A DNA stretch of 64,000 nt from Diatrype stigma (lineage: Eukaryota; Ascomycota; Sordariomycetes; Xylariales; Diatrypaceae): contig JAKJXP020000049.1 in the NCBI GenBank assembly GCA_022225965.2, positions 62,001-126,000 on the forward strand. The letters run 5' to 3'. Made by a program: the position numbers and the translations under genes. Every line of letters starts with the position of its first letter. The first letter of the stretch is position 1. This document shows positions 33,818 to 45,637 of this stretch, piece by piece. Under the pieces are notes generated by a model that was not told where the DNA came from, made no database searches, and saw nothing but the letters and a program-made list of their open reading frames with translations.

Positions 33818-36800
33818 TTTGCTGAAGGGGGTATTTAGACTGGACTGCTACGATATCCTGACAGGGCTATAGATCATGGTGATCTCTCTTTCTTCATTAT
33901 CGACGGCATCCTCCATACTTATACCCCATAGGCGATGCCATCACCAAGGGGTGGTCAGCGAGCTCAGCCCTAAAGCTGAAGTTCCCCTAACCTCGAATAA
34001 GAATGTAACGAAGGATCTTACCCCCAGGGAACGGACGATGCATGGGGCCGGGAAAGCTTGTAAACGAGATCCCCCGTAAACGGCCGCACCCCCGGTTAGG
34101 CTGGGTATAATGCATGTTCTCGGTAACTTGGCTCTAGAGAGTAAGCACTACTATATTATAGTATCCCATCCAGCGCAGAAGTTCAGCATCTATATTTGGT
34201 AAAAAGGAACACCGGAGCTGGGTCGTGATTGGGCGGCCCCATACTCACTAGTACTTAGTCGAGCCCTGAATGAATCTTATTTCTGTATGTCCTCGCCTTG
34301 TGCCTCTCACGGGCATGTACGAAAGATTCGGAAATGACCAGCCTAAGCGTCGATTCGTAGCCCAATTACCACGGAATAGGCATAGGCGCCATAGCAAGCC
34401 CAGGTTATCCAAAATAAGTTATAGGCAACCTGCTATCTTATATGGGAGTGCCAACTGCTTATACAGTATATTCTACGAACCCTCTGCCAGTCGTGGCTCG
34501 TGAGTCTTGCGAGTGAGCAAAGGATCTCAATCTGTACGCAAAGAGGACTGACTGTATGTTCCTTGCCATCATTGCCAAGACGCATGCGTTCCGTGATTCC
34601 GTCTAAAAATCCTGTGCCGCAAGCCTGGATCAGGAGCTAGATAGACTACAAAGGGTCTTCCACCTGCCCTTCTCTCCCAGCTGCATGTATGAGGCTATCT
34701 AGACAAGGGAGTTGCTGCCATTCCGCTTATGCGAGTGCAACACGCTAAATTTAGGGTAGGTGATTCTAGCCCACTCGACCAACAAATCAGCTGGCTTCGT
34801 GCCTGACAGCTACATCTGTTTTAGGCAGGTCGTTAGAGCTGAGCCACGTGGGGCCCGCTTTCGATCTATATTAGTATCTTGGGCTCGCAACGTTCCTTAA
34901 CATGCCTGCCACTATTTAGCAGGTAATATAATCTTGATCGCATAGGGCTTAGGCTTGTCAATGCCTGTCTTGTTAACGATTGACGGACTGCTATGTAACT
35001 TGGTCGAACAATGAAACTTATTACACTACCCGCTATCTGATATGATGAATAGCTATGTAGTATAAATAATCAGATATCCTATAAATATCACGGCACGTAC
35101 GCTGGTTCTGTTGATGTTGCCATGATCGTGGATCCCGTCCGATTTTGCAGGTGATCCTTGATAATAATATATATTGCCTATTATGTCGGGCAGAAAATAC
35201 AAGGTTTACTCTTGGCAGAGAGGTGTCTAGGCTGCCGTGCCTTTTTATCTCAACTAGTTATGTGTCATAGATGAATAAGTATGGCCGCTTTTTCAAGCAA
35301 GCTTTTGCCAATACTGTATTCTTCAACTCCATCCTTTTCTGTAGAGGCGCTTTACGCGGCAAAGAAAATGTTCTACTATGGCTTCAATTAGGCTAGACGA
35401 GCGGAGAACGTGCCCGCATTATCACCTGATGTATACCAGGGAATATATGATGGACTGCTACATCAAAACACATAGGTACTGTAAACTGAAGGATCATGAA
35501 AAACATCAAGTTCTGGGCCCTTCACCCATCGGATGGTCAACTTATGACCTCTCGATATAGTGTAGTTGGCGAATTGACCAGCCAAAGGGTAAAGAGTCTA
35601 GGCCTTATGGCTGTTCATGGGTATATACCAGCTCTCGAGAACCAGAGACCCATACATAGTCGGTCTGCTTCTGAACCTTTAAATTGGGGATCTAAGTGAC
35701 ATATATGTGGCACACAGCACAACCAGCGTCGACCTAGATCTACATGATGGTCGTGACGCGTCTATCTCCCGTAGATACGATCAAGCAATGGCCACGAGGC
35801 GTCACCTTGATATTTTACACGCAGTAGTAGAGCGGTACTTTACCATGAGAGCTAAGTATCATTTGACGTAGATGCCATGAATTGGCGAACCTAATTACTT
35901 GATTATACCCTTTGGCCGATGCCCCCGGAAGAAATATTGCAGCTGTCCTTTTCGGACCGTTCGTTGAATAAACCACACGTAAGCGATCTAAGTATCGTCT
36001 TCTCAGCTTCGACCTTACATGCTACCGACACTCCTTGATTCATTTGCCCACCATAGCCTGAAAGCAGCATCTATGCCCCGCCTCCGTCCCCCTTATGTCC
36101 AACCTCCTTTTTATTTTCTTCGAATTGTCTGATTGGTGAGGGTGGCTCCAGTGATAGTGTCAGTTTTTGTGTAGGATCAGAGTGCCAGGGCAACCTTTCG
36201 TATTAACAACAGTCTGAAACCTGACCTTCTAGGATTCTAGGAAGCCCAGAAGCCGTACGGACCTGTATAAATACCCCTCACGAGCCCCTGTAGGGGTCAC
36301 GTGACGCCATACCCTGACAGATAGCCCCTAGATGTTAGCTGGCTACGACGGCTGGCAATATTCTGCAATAGGTGTCTTGAGCTTCTCCTGCATGATATAG
36401 GGACCTACCTAGGTAATAGTATGGTAGATTCCATGCGTCGGACAATATAATGGAAGGGGAGGCCGTTGATACTATCAGTCCATCACGCAATGATTGCAAA
36501 AGCCATTCGTGGACCGACTCGACATGAGCTGTATGCCAGTTGTGCCTTCCTTCGCGATCTAGAAACTTACATCGTAGTGCACCTAATGCTACCTACCTAG
36601 TAGGAAGTCGATAGGTAGGTACGGACGGGAGTAGGAAGCAAGCACTCTTCGCACCTTCCCTAGGATTTCGAAGGGAGTGGCCGATTCAGAGTTTCCTTTA
36701 GGCAGCAGCTAGGCTCCCACCACCTAATAACTCCCCAGTTCATATCCAACATATGTCCAACTACCTGCTGACCTCTTTTTCCAAGTAACTTGGCATCTTG

Positions 36801-36958
36801 AACTTCGATGCGTATACTTCACCATTGAAAGGGATCTAGGAAATTCAACCCAACTACCTTCAAGTAACTACGCCAGAGCCTTTCTCCTTACAGAGTATCC
36901 CCGGATTTTTCTTTGCACCCTGACATTCCCAACTGATGCCGTCTGACTCAACATCAAC
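33818..36958. other. 3.1 kb gene-free, AT-leaning region
   Basis: The region separates two divergent genes. From about 34,100 to 35,900 it looks AT-rich by eye with many short stop-interrupted frames, which could be an old mutated repeat but shows no recognisable transposase or terminal repeat. From about 36,060 a C/T-rich stretch leads to the start of the 2EXR gene. TACCTA/TAGGTA tracts are at about 36,405-36,418 and 36,590-36,620. Confidence 0.4.
33918..33923 (-). promoter_or_regulatory. TATA box of the serine protease gene
   Basis: TATAAG on the minus strand lies about 100 bases upstream of the protease ATG, a spacing typical of regulated fungal genes for secreted enzymes. Confidence 0.45.
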
Positions 36959-38056
36959 ATGGGAACTCTCTTCAGCAAACCCACTGACTCTGGGAGTCAT
37001 CTGGTCTCTGTACTAGGCGACCAAGCTCAGCTGTCATCTTCCCCCCCACTACATAGCGAGCCTGATGGAAGTAGAGATCTAATTGAAAAAGACCGCCATT
37101 CATCTCGATCATCTTCCAACCATGCCACATTCCCTTTCAACAGGCTTCCTCCGGAGATTCGAATCATGATATGGATTGAAGCTACAGCCCAAAACCGGCG
37201 ACTGCTTACCCCAGCTGGTCTAGGGAATCATTCACTCGGCCAATTCTGTCCTCCACCACCTACGACTGCTAATATTTGCCATGAATCCCGTCGGGTTGCT
37301 CTCAGTCATGGTTCGTTGGTTTACCAAGTCCGTCGTGGAACGCACGAAGGGTGGCTCAATCCATCACAGGACGTGGTTATTTGGAGTCGCGGGGCCGTCG
37401 TCAGCCCTCGTCCACAAGCAATCAATCACAGCGTAAAGCACCTAGCAATTTTCTGGAACCCAATCAAATATTATCGAGTCAATGTTACGCTCAGACTTAT
37501 ATCCTTGGTCGAGCAGACTGTAAAGGAACCCTGGCATTGGAAAAGCCTGCGAACCATCGACATCATCCTTTTACCACAAGAGGATTATCTGATTGAAAGC
37601 AGCTACAAGTCTACCACCATCGAAGAGCTGTTCGGAAATGACACAGCCGTGATGATTGATCTAACAGACGAGAAGCAATACTCCCGTGCAATCAACTTGC
37701 TTTCACAAGATCATGCCGGCTATCACCATCGGGACCTCTTGACTATGGCTCACTATAGTCTAAACCACAAGCATCATACCCAGCTACATTCCTGGACCGA
37801 GTTGGTTAAAAAATTAAAGAATGTTTGGCTGACAGCCACGAATCTTATGGAATACGAAGACGAGGCGGAAGGTGCTTACAGTCTTGATTCAAAAGGCAAA
37901 ATGGCTTGGGACTTGGACCACCCGTGGAGCAAGAGAAAGATGGTTCGCATGCCAGAGCTACGACCAATATTCGTATTAGGGAGACAAGATTCCACCTGGA
38001 AATATATCAGACCTCACCAGTTCAATTCTATACTCGAGGAGATGGAAGAGACATAG
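36959..38056 (+). CDS. 2EXR domain-containing protein
   Basis: A single exon of 365 residues. After about 45 polar residues, the segment FPFNRLPPEIRIMIWIEAT opens a 2EXR domain, a fungal family defined by F-x-x-LP-x-E-[IL]-R-x-x-I-W. The second half NICHESRRVALSHG matches the conserved CxESR part. The remainder is mixed helix and strand without a catalytic signature. Function is unknown for the family; 2EXR proteins are highly duplicated in sordariomycetes and often lie in variable regions. The N terminus MGTLFSKP could allow N-myristoylation of Gly2, which is only a sequence suggestion. A long C/T-rich leader precedes the ATG. Confidence 0.82.
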   Translation: MGTLFSKPTDSGSHLVSVLGDQAQLSSSPPLHSEPDGSRDLIEKDRHSSRSSSNHATFPFNRLPPEIRIMIWIEATAQNRRLLTPAGLGNHSLGQFCPPPPTTANICHESRRVALSHGSLVYQVRRGTHEGWLNPSQDVVIWSRGAVVSPRPQAINHSVKHLAIFWNPIKYYRVNVTLRLISLVEQTVKEPWHWKSLRTIDIILLPQEDYLIESSYKSTTIEELFGNDTAVMIDLTDEKQYSRAINLLSQDHAGYHHRDLLTMAHYSLNHKHHTQLHSWTELVKKLKNVWLTATNLMEYEDEAEGAYSLDSKGKMAWDLDHPWSKRKMVRMPELRPIFVLGRQDSTWKYIRPHQFNSILEEMEET

Positions 38057-38341
38057 GAGAATTCTAGAAGGAACCTTGAACCCGTTATGAGGAGGGCTGT
38101 TATGGTATATTACGTTACATATGGGACTTTGAAACCATGTAATCAATTATCTCTAGAGCGATGGACTACATTGATCCATCTAGACCGTCAATAGCTAGAA
38201 ATACCTGCAAACACACTCTTATTGCATTGATATAGCCCGAGTCACTATTGATCGTTGGGCCTTAAATGCCTGATCACCGTCTCGTCATGCACACCGATCA
38301 ACAATCAAGGCCGTACACAAAAGGATTACAACAACGGAGCC

Positions 38342-38867
38342 CTACTCTACAGCACTAGCACCACGAATACGCTCGGATGCCGCTCCCGTCTCGGCGAGCC
38401 TCTGAAAATACCAAGCCCGGACTCCCCAGTCCACAGGGTCGAAATAAGCACGCTGAACCTGGGGAGCGAAGGTGTCGAGCACCCAATCGGTGAGGTTACT
38501 GACACACTCCCAGAAGTTGTCGGTTGTACTCGTCTCTGCAGTGTCCCGTATCTGTTCAGGGCTATCATTTGACTAGTTAATCAGCGCACCCTGCCACCGT
38601 TTCGGGGTATTCATTGTCTAGTTCGGGAGGATAACCCAGGTTCTGTAGGTTAGGGTCGTTGTCGTCATCGTCGTTGTAGTTGGCGGGATGTACTTTATCT
38701 GCCCCCTGAATCACGTGTTTGACGAGAACAGCATAGTAACCTACCCAATCCGGAGCGGGTAAGGCAGGCGTGTCATGGCCCCCAATTCCACCCTGTATCG
38801 ATAGCAAGGACCAAACAGACAGATGGAGAGATAAGATGGGTGAATACTTGGGCGACCGCAACAACAT
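38342..38867 (-). CDS. small orphan protein, three-exon model
   Basis: Proposed exons 38848-38867, 38745-38792 and 38342-38561 give 95 residues. The last exon is clearly coding-like: 73 codons with tryptophans, aromatic residues and acidic residues (for example NFWECVSNLTDWVLDTF). Intron 2 has a GTAGGT donor, a TTAAC branch-like word and an ATGATAG acceptor at a good distance; both introns are phase 2, so the frame stays open. The first donor (GTATTC) is weak. I do not recognise a family. An alternative is that only the last exon is real and belongs to a decayed gene. It is convergent with the 2EXR gene, 285 bases away. Confidence 0.4.
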
Positions 38868-39404
38868 GCTATTCAATTGCTAAGCATCTAATACGTGCTT
38901 CTTCTATATCTTGGTAATGCTGGTTTGTTATGCTGGTGAGGAGATGAAAAAAGTGAAATGCCTAGTCTAGGAGCCTAGGTAGGTAGGGAGCGAGACCACA
39001 CAGTGACCTGCCTGCCTTGCCTGCCTCCCCGACTTTTCACGTCGACCAACTAACCACCTACCCGCGCCCGAATGCCCAAATCGTGGCCTTAGCCCTCTCG
39101 GCTACCTTATGTATTTGTCTATCAAACCAACCAACGCTGCTGCCGCTGCCGCACGCGCAACGGCAGCGCCAGGCCTAGCTTTCGAATGTAGTCTTTCTTC
39201 TCCCTCCTCTTCCTCTGTTCCCTTCTTCTCGTCTGTCTTGCTGTCTTTCCTTCCCGCCCCGCTCCATGCCTTCTCTTTCTTCTTCTCGTTACTTCTCTCC
39301 ACCGCTTCTATCACCCTTCTTCTCATTAAAATGTCGTTGCCGCTGTCGCTGTTTTGTCCGAATCTTTCTTATCTTTCTCTTCCCCCTCTTATCCTAAACC
39401 CCCT
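38868..39404. other. intergenic with C/T-rich strip
   Basis: Positions about 39,185-39,420 on the plus strand are almost entirely C and T, as in a fungal promoter or leader, although no plus-strand gene follows; the sense transcript here is the 3' end of the minus-strand kinase. TAGGTAGG is at about 38,974-38,990. Confidence 0.4.
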
Positions 39405-42400
39405 TTACCGCCCACTAGTCTTCCGCGCATCCACGACGCTGACGCCACCAGAGCCGCCATTGTTCTCGATGTCGCCCAGGTCTCGCTCGACCATCTCGAT
39501 GGCGCTCAGGCTCGGGAACCGCTTGCTGAAGTCCTGGATGTAGTCCTCCTTCTCCTGGGCAGTCATGTCGAGGACCGGCCGGCCAGGCAGGTCGACGCCC
39601 ACGAGCAGCTCCGTCGTCGAACTGCGCGGCCCCGGCCCTGTGCTAGCAGCCCCCGACCGCTGCGGCTGCTTGTTTGGCGGAGACCTCGCCCTGCCACTGT
39701 TGCTGCCGCTCCCCGTTGGTATGCTGTTCAGGTGCGTGGGCTTCGGAGCGGGCTGCGGCCTCGGTGGCAGCGAAGGCCGGCTGCTCGTGCCAGAGTCTTG
39801 CGGTACCATTGCGCCGCTCTGCTGAGCGGGCCGCCCTCGCGTAGACGAGGTGGTGGTGGTGGAGCCAATAGCCTCCGCCGAGCTAGCTGCCGACCTGGGG
39901 GGCGTCGGCCCGGCTCGCCCGGTTCCGGCGGGGAGCCTTTGGGGAACGTCGGGCAGCTGCTTCTCTCCCGGTCGGGTCGGCAGCGCCGGCGCTGCCGCTT
40001 CAGGGGTGAATTTCCCGTAGCCTGTGGCGGTCTTCTGGACGGGAGATTTCTGGGATTCGTCCAGCAAGTTCTGCACCCTCGTCTGTATGCTCACAGCGCG
40101 CGAGACGCCGCCGATGCTCTTGGGCAGAGGTGCTGCTGCCTCGCCAGCTTCTCGCGCAGCGACTCGACGCCTGTATTCGGCAGCGGCGGCCTCGACTCGC
40201 CTTTCTTCCTCCGCCAGACTCTGAGCCTCGAGCTCTCGGCGCATCTCTGGGGTTAGTTCGGGCTCGCCAAGACCGTGGCCGTCGTCGCTCCGCCCGTCGG
40301 TGGCCTCAGATCCAGCAATCGGAGTTAGGTCATGACGGTCGAGTTCCTTGAGCGGGGAGGGCGTCCGTGCTGGAGCGGAAGAGCTGTTCCCCTCAAATCG
40401 CTTGAAAGCATCGCCGAATTTACCAGCAAAGATATTCTTTGTCCCCGCTAGTGAGCTGAGGCTAGGGCGCTTCGAATGCTTGCCAGCTTTGTCCTTCCTC
40501 TTCGGGTCGGAATCCTCCATAGATCGAAGGAAGTCCACGTTTGACTCGATAGCTGTATCTTCTAGGGGCTCCATTCCAGGGGATGGTGCCTGTTCGGGGA
40601 AACGGGTCGAAGGCAGGCCGGGGGAGCGGAGTGGCCGGGGAGCTGCCTCCCGTTCTCGAAGATATTCCAGATTAGACTCCAAAAATGTACTTGCTGGCCT
40701 GGGACGGCCCGACGTGGATTTCGGTAAGGGCTCTAGCACTTCGAGACTTGGCCGAGCACCCTCCAGAGAGGGTCGAGACGACGAAGTATGTCGAGCATGA
40801 GTAGGCCGTTGCTGAAAGGATAGCCGGGAAGTTGGCGTGGGCCGGTTTTGATATCCCGTATCCATTCGTGGTTGGTCCGTACTGACAGGGTCTTGATGTC
40901 TCGGTAAACTCGACGAACGATGTTGATCCGTTGGGGGGAATTGCTGGATTTGGGGGTAATTTTGAGGAGGGGTTTGGGTCATCGTCCCCGTTGAAACCAT
41001 CGATGGCCTGCTAGGTGTTTGTACAGATTTTGGTGGCGAAGATGCGATAGCTTGAAGCTCGGGATTACTGGATATAATTGCTGAAGCGCGGCTCATTTCG
41101 GATGGTGGTCGTGGAGGTGCAGATGCTGGCTTATTAACAGACCCGGGTGGTGGTGAAAGAACCTGTCGCTCTACTTCACTGACAACGGGTCTCACCCGGT
41201 TGAGCTCCGTCGACTGCCTCGGCTTTGGTTGCGTTGGGTCGGGTTTGCTTTGAGCCCTGGCAAACGCATCGTCTGCGAGATGATCCGTTACTAGCTGGGT
41301 GAGATCCCTCCTCTCAGCTGGCGACGTTGGGTTATCGAAGTCAAACTTCGCGCCTTGGTCGTGGAGTAGTGAGAACTGGTCTAGGGTAGGAAATCTCGAA
41401 GCAATCTCGTCCGCCTCAGCTTGCCTACTAGCCTTCGAGTCCAGAGCAGCAAAGGGGTCGCCATTTGTGACCCTCATTGGTGATGGGCTAGCTTTTGGCA
41501 CTGGTGCTGGAGAACCTTGACTGGTAGTGGGTGGCCTGCCTCGTCTCATAGGCATAATCTCTGGTAACGCCGGAGCCTGCTGTATTGGAGGGGGAGAATA
41601 CACAGCACCTATTCCAGGTATGCTCGGTCCCTTCTGATTGGGAGCAGGCTGTCTTTCGCCCCCAGTTGGTAGTTTCTGTGCATGCCCCGAGTATATCTGC
41701 GAAGTATTTCTTTAGTCCCTGGCCGTGGATGATGTGTGCTATGATGTAGGCTGAACTCACGTCCTTGATGGGCACTTCGCGACCTCGCATCAGACAGCCT
41801 TCGCGAAGCACTTGATAAATATTTGGTCTAGATCGTGGGTTTTCCCGTAACATGGAAGCTTCGGGAGGTCAGCAAGGATCTTCGGATATTGGCCAAGGAC
41901 TTACCAATTAGTTGTTTTAGTCTATCAGAAAATGCAGGGTAACTCGGGAACCTATAGCTCGCATTCAAAATGGCAAGCTGTCCCTGGTCTTCGAAAGGAG
42001 TGGTATAGTAGCAAAGTTTGTACAAGAAGACCCCAAGAGCCCAGATATCCGACTTCTCATCTATTGGCTGTTTTCGATACACGTCCACCATTTCCGGGCT
42101 TCGGTACTGCATCGTGGTATGTTTCTGGATATCCTCGTCTAGCAACCGGCATTCCACTATGGACTGGGCCGCGGGTTTCGGGGGTGCGGCTGAACCGAAG
42201 TCACAGAGTTTGAATATCTTTTTCGAGCCTTGTACGGTGATTAGGACGTTCTCGACCTTCAGGTCTCGGTGCAACAGTGGCGGGATTAGGTAATGCATGC
42301 AAGCAACGCCCTCAGCAACGTCGGTAAATATATTCAAGATCTCGGGCTCGGTCAATCGGTGTTGCAACCGCGTGTTCATAAAGTCGATCAGGCCTCCCCC

Positions 42401-42814
42401 GTTACAGTATTCCATCAACAAGAAGACCTCGTACCCTCCGCCCTTCAGCTCGGAAGCGTGTGAATCCATATAGGTAACCACTTTCGCGAGCCCCCTGATA
42501 CGCTTCATGCTTTCGACCTCTGTACGCATCCCACGCAGGGCCTCTTTGTCCGGCACGGCAACTCGCTTGAGGACGGCCTGGTCGGTCCCATCGACGGGCT
42601 GCGGCAGCTTCACGAGGTATACGTGGGCGAACCCGCCCTCGGACAGATATTTCTGTATAACGACTCTGTGGCTGCCAACTTGGATCTTGGTTCCAGGGGA
42701 GAAGGTTCCAGCTGGTGCAGCCGGGGCGTGTATATGTGAAGCCATCTGCGCACCATAGGCCGCCGCTGCTGGCTGGCCATACTGCGGAGCTGCCACATTG
42801 CCGTACGCCGCCAT
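39405..42814 (-). CDS. serine/threonine protein kinase, ARK/PRK (AAK1/NAK) family
   Basis: Exons 41905-42814, 41761-41858 and 39405-41696 give 1099 residues. Residues 1-35 are Ala/Gln/Tyr-rich. The kinase domain (about 45-320) has the glycine loop LSEGGFAHVYLV, the lysine in AVLKRV, HRDLKVENVLI near 181, CDFGSA near 204 and the QYRSPEMVD activation-segment end. The GGFAxVYLV loop and KVENVL are typical of the Ark1/Prk1/Akl1 and AAK1/GAK group. These kinases phosphorylate endocytic adaptors and actin-patch proteins and control clathrin-mediated endocytosis. The remaining 750 residues are a Pro/Ser-rich disordered tail with two short FP-x-L segments (FPTLDQFSLL and RFPSLSAIEMVERDLG). The last of these is the conserved C-terminal end. 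Confidence 0.9.
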
Positions 42815-43959
42815 TTCGGAGGTTTAGGACACGGGGAACAGGAGGGTGGTACTGCCGAAGTGCTCGGGAATGTAGCTAGGGGAGGTATCGGATCGATTTA
42901 CGGGCAATATTTCAGGGCATGTTTGGTGTATCCGGGCGAGGGGACGGTCGCGGTATGCGCATTCGTGCGATGGGTGGCGGTGGTAATGGAGGTAGTGGTG
43001 GTGGTAGTGGTAGTGGTGGTGGTGTTGTTGGTGACGGATGATGAGTGACGGATAGGCAGGTAAGAATTCACCGTTTCGGAACGGCCAACACTCAGGGCCT
43101 CGATAGACAGACACTCGTACAGACAGCTGGCACGCGACAGGGGCTAGGAGGTTGTGGGGGATTGGTTATGCTCGGGTTATGGGCTATGGGGCCTGGGTTA
43201 GCTATGGGCGTGCTATGGTTAGGGGGGATGGGGGGGTGATGGCATGGCAGCACGGCAGCATGGCAGCAGGGGCAGTCGTGGCTGGCATGGTACAATGCCA
43301 GAATGCCAAGTACAATACACGGGCAAATGGGTCACCGCTTAAAATGTGGGGTCTGGGTTAAGTTGTCTTCGCATGACTGGCTCGGTGAGTTGGTCTTGTG
43401 TCACTAGCACCTGCTTAGCACTACTAGTATGTAGGAACTTATTAGATGAAAGATTCCAAGCCCCTTTCATCATCATGGTGGGGGAGACATCGACAATCGA
43501 CATATCGTACAATCAGCACACTAGGAACAACTTCGAAGCTGTCAAGTCAAGTATAAGTGATAGTCGACCTAGCATGCCCTGCCTGGTCACATAGCCTTTG
43601 TTAGCTACGCAAGTTAGCAAGACATACATTATCCATTCATTCTTCTTGTCCTCTATGCATACACGCATACCCACATACATGTACGTACATACATGTAGGG
43701 ACTGTGCTTACTACTAGGTAATCCCTCCACCCACTTTATAGCTATGTGGCACTACACATTCAGGGGCAAGAGGGGTGGGAACCGTGGGATCTCCAGCTGC
43801 CAGCATCATTCACCATACAACAAGGCGGCAAAGTGAGTACGAAGTCGTTAGGCCAGAAAGATAATGAAATCATTCATACACACTCCAGGAAAACACGGCA
43901 CGCTCTGGTCGCTCTGGTCGTACCCCTTTTCCAATTGGGTACCCGAGAGATCCGTAGAT
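42815..43959. other. intergenic, kinase promoter with simple repeats and G-runs
   Basis: Between the kinase start and the 3' end of the flavin dehydrogenase. It contains a GGT/AGT trinucleotide tract and a G-rich stretch (see separate entry). A TACATGTACGTACATACATGTA-like palindromic run lies at about 43,672-43,697. No coding exon is recognised. Confidence 0.45.
42972..43033. repeat. GGT/AGT trinucleotide microsatellite
   Basis: A run of GGT with interspersed AGT and GTT triplets lies about 160 bases upstream of the kinase start, in its probable 5' leader on the minus strand (read there as CCA/CTA triplets). Confidence 0.8.
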
Positions 43960-45637
43960 CTACAATTTCGCCCAGATTCGGCTCCAGCCCGATTGCGACT
44001 GCAGTGGCGGGTACTTCTCCTGCTTCGGTGGGAGCAGAACCTCGAGCTCCGACGTGTTGAGGAAACTCATGTCGCCGCGGACTTCGTTAACGTCCGTCAC
44101 GCCGCAAAGTCGCATTGCCGTCTCGAGCTCGTCTTGCAGGACTGTGATCAGGTTAGTATCTATCCGTTATATTACCGCGTTATGCCAGCGCGCGTGGAAT
44201 CTTGTTGCAATACCACGTGACCGTGACAACTAATCACTAGGACCGGACTCACCTTCTGCGGCGTGCTGGACTCCGTTTCGGCCGTAGGCGACCGCAAACT
44301 GGAAGGGTCTTCCGACGCCGACGCCCCTCGCGCCCAGGCAGAGGGCCTTCAGCACATCCGAACCCCGACGAATGCCGCCGTCGACGAAGACCTCCATCTT
44401 TTCGAACACTTCGGGCCAATCCCTCCGCATCTCCAACAAGATCATGACCGTCGAAGGGGCGCAGTCGAGCGCGCGACCGCCATGATTCGATATGACGATA
44501 CCGGCGCAGCCCATCTGGAGGGCCTTTTTCGCATCCGCTACCGACTGGATCCCCTTGACAACGATGGGAAGGTTCGTATGCTGCTTCAGCCAAGCTAGGT
44601 CATCCCAGTTGAACGAGCTGTCCAGGAAGTTGCCGCTATTTCTTGCGGCCCCACCACCCTTCTTATCTGATGATGGCTTCCCCTCCTCATGGTATGGTGG
44701 TAGGACTACAGTGCTCCGGATGCGCTCGTCTGCCTCGCGCTTCGACACCACTGGCAAGTCCGCTGTGACAAATATGGCTTTGATCTGAGGCATGCCAGCT
44801 AGCTTTTTGAGCAGAGCCTCCGACTTCACCCTCTGCTTGTCCACATATAGTTGGAAGAACCACGGGTGTCCTGGGGCCGACCCTAGGACTTCCTCTACCG
44901 AGAACGATGCCACCGTAGACACACAATGCATGATGCCCGATGCGGCAGCACCTGCTCCTAGGGCTGTTTCGCCTTCGGGCCCGGACATTATCCCCATGCC
45001 CATGGGTGCTATCCATACGGGCATGGAAACCTCTTGTCCCAGCAACGTAGTGCGCAGTTGGGTTTTGGAGACATCCCTCATGACTCGCGGTCGAAACCAA
45101 AGCTTCTGCCAGTGCTGGGCATTAGCACGCAGCGTCAATAAGTCGTTGGAAGCGCCGCCAATGTAGGCGTTTGCCTTTTTGGAGCCCGATTTCGCAAAAG
45201 CCTCCTCGAAGTCGTTGAGGTTGATGATGGACGAGAGCGGCGGCTTCTCGTTCTCTTCAGGCCCTGCTTCTTCCTCGGCTTTGTGCGCCTTGGTCCAAGT
45301 CTCGGTCACGGTCGATTCGTCAAAATCCCCTATCTTATCCGAGTCACCCAATTCCTTCTCAATGAGGCTCTTTGTGTGGAACTCGTTATAAGTTTTCGAG
45401 GCATCTTTACCTGCCCACGCATATATTACTATTGGTGACAATGTTAGTTGGAACGGTGATCGCTGTTGCCATACATTCATGGATGTATGGATGCTTCTCC
45501 ACGTACGTACTATCAGCACCGCCAGGGTGACTCGGTGCAAAGTTGGTCAAGCTGTAAACTTTGCCGTTCACGACTACCCAGCAATCATCAGGGGAAGCAT
45601 GCTTGCTTATCTCGGAAACCGCTATTTTCTGTGACAT
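43960..45637 (-). CDS. cytochrome b5-fused FMN-dependent 2-hydroxy-acid (L-lactate) dehydrogenase
   Basis: Exons 45511-45637, 44253-45428 and 43960-44141 give 494 residues. The N-terminal cytochrome b5 domain (about 1-80) has heme ligand H37 in SHPGGAD, which is completed across intron 1, and the second histidine in the following segment. The flavodehydrogenase barrel (about 110-460) contains the PMGMGIMSGPEGE segment, TADLPVVSKRE, NLPIVVKGIQS, the active-site histidine in SNHGGRALD and FVDGGIRRGSD for FMN phosphate. This is the layout of yeast Cyb2, which oxidises L-lactate to pyruvate. Unlike Cyb2 there is no N-terminal mitochondrial presequence: the heme domain starts at residue 3. The C terminus is WAKL, an AKL-type peroxisomal signal. 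Substrate could be lactate, glycolate, mandelate or another 2-hydroxy acid. Confidence 0.9.

Noticed and set aside
35378..35699. Two short overlapping frames in AT-rich DNA
   Set aside because: Each is under 70 codons, lacks motifs, and cannot be joined by plausible introns.
38573..38744. Alternative acceptor CTAG at 38573 joining in phase 0
   Set aside because: It would place the branch-like TTAAC directly against the acceptor; the ATGATAG acceptor gives normal spacing and matching phase.
39354..40256. 300-codon plus-strand frame over the kinase tail
   Set aside because: Antisense to the disordered, Pro/Ser-rich kinase C terminus; composition is arginine-biased and no family is recognisable.
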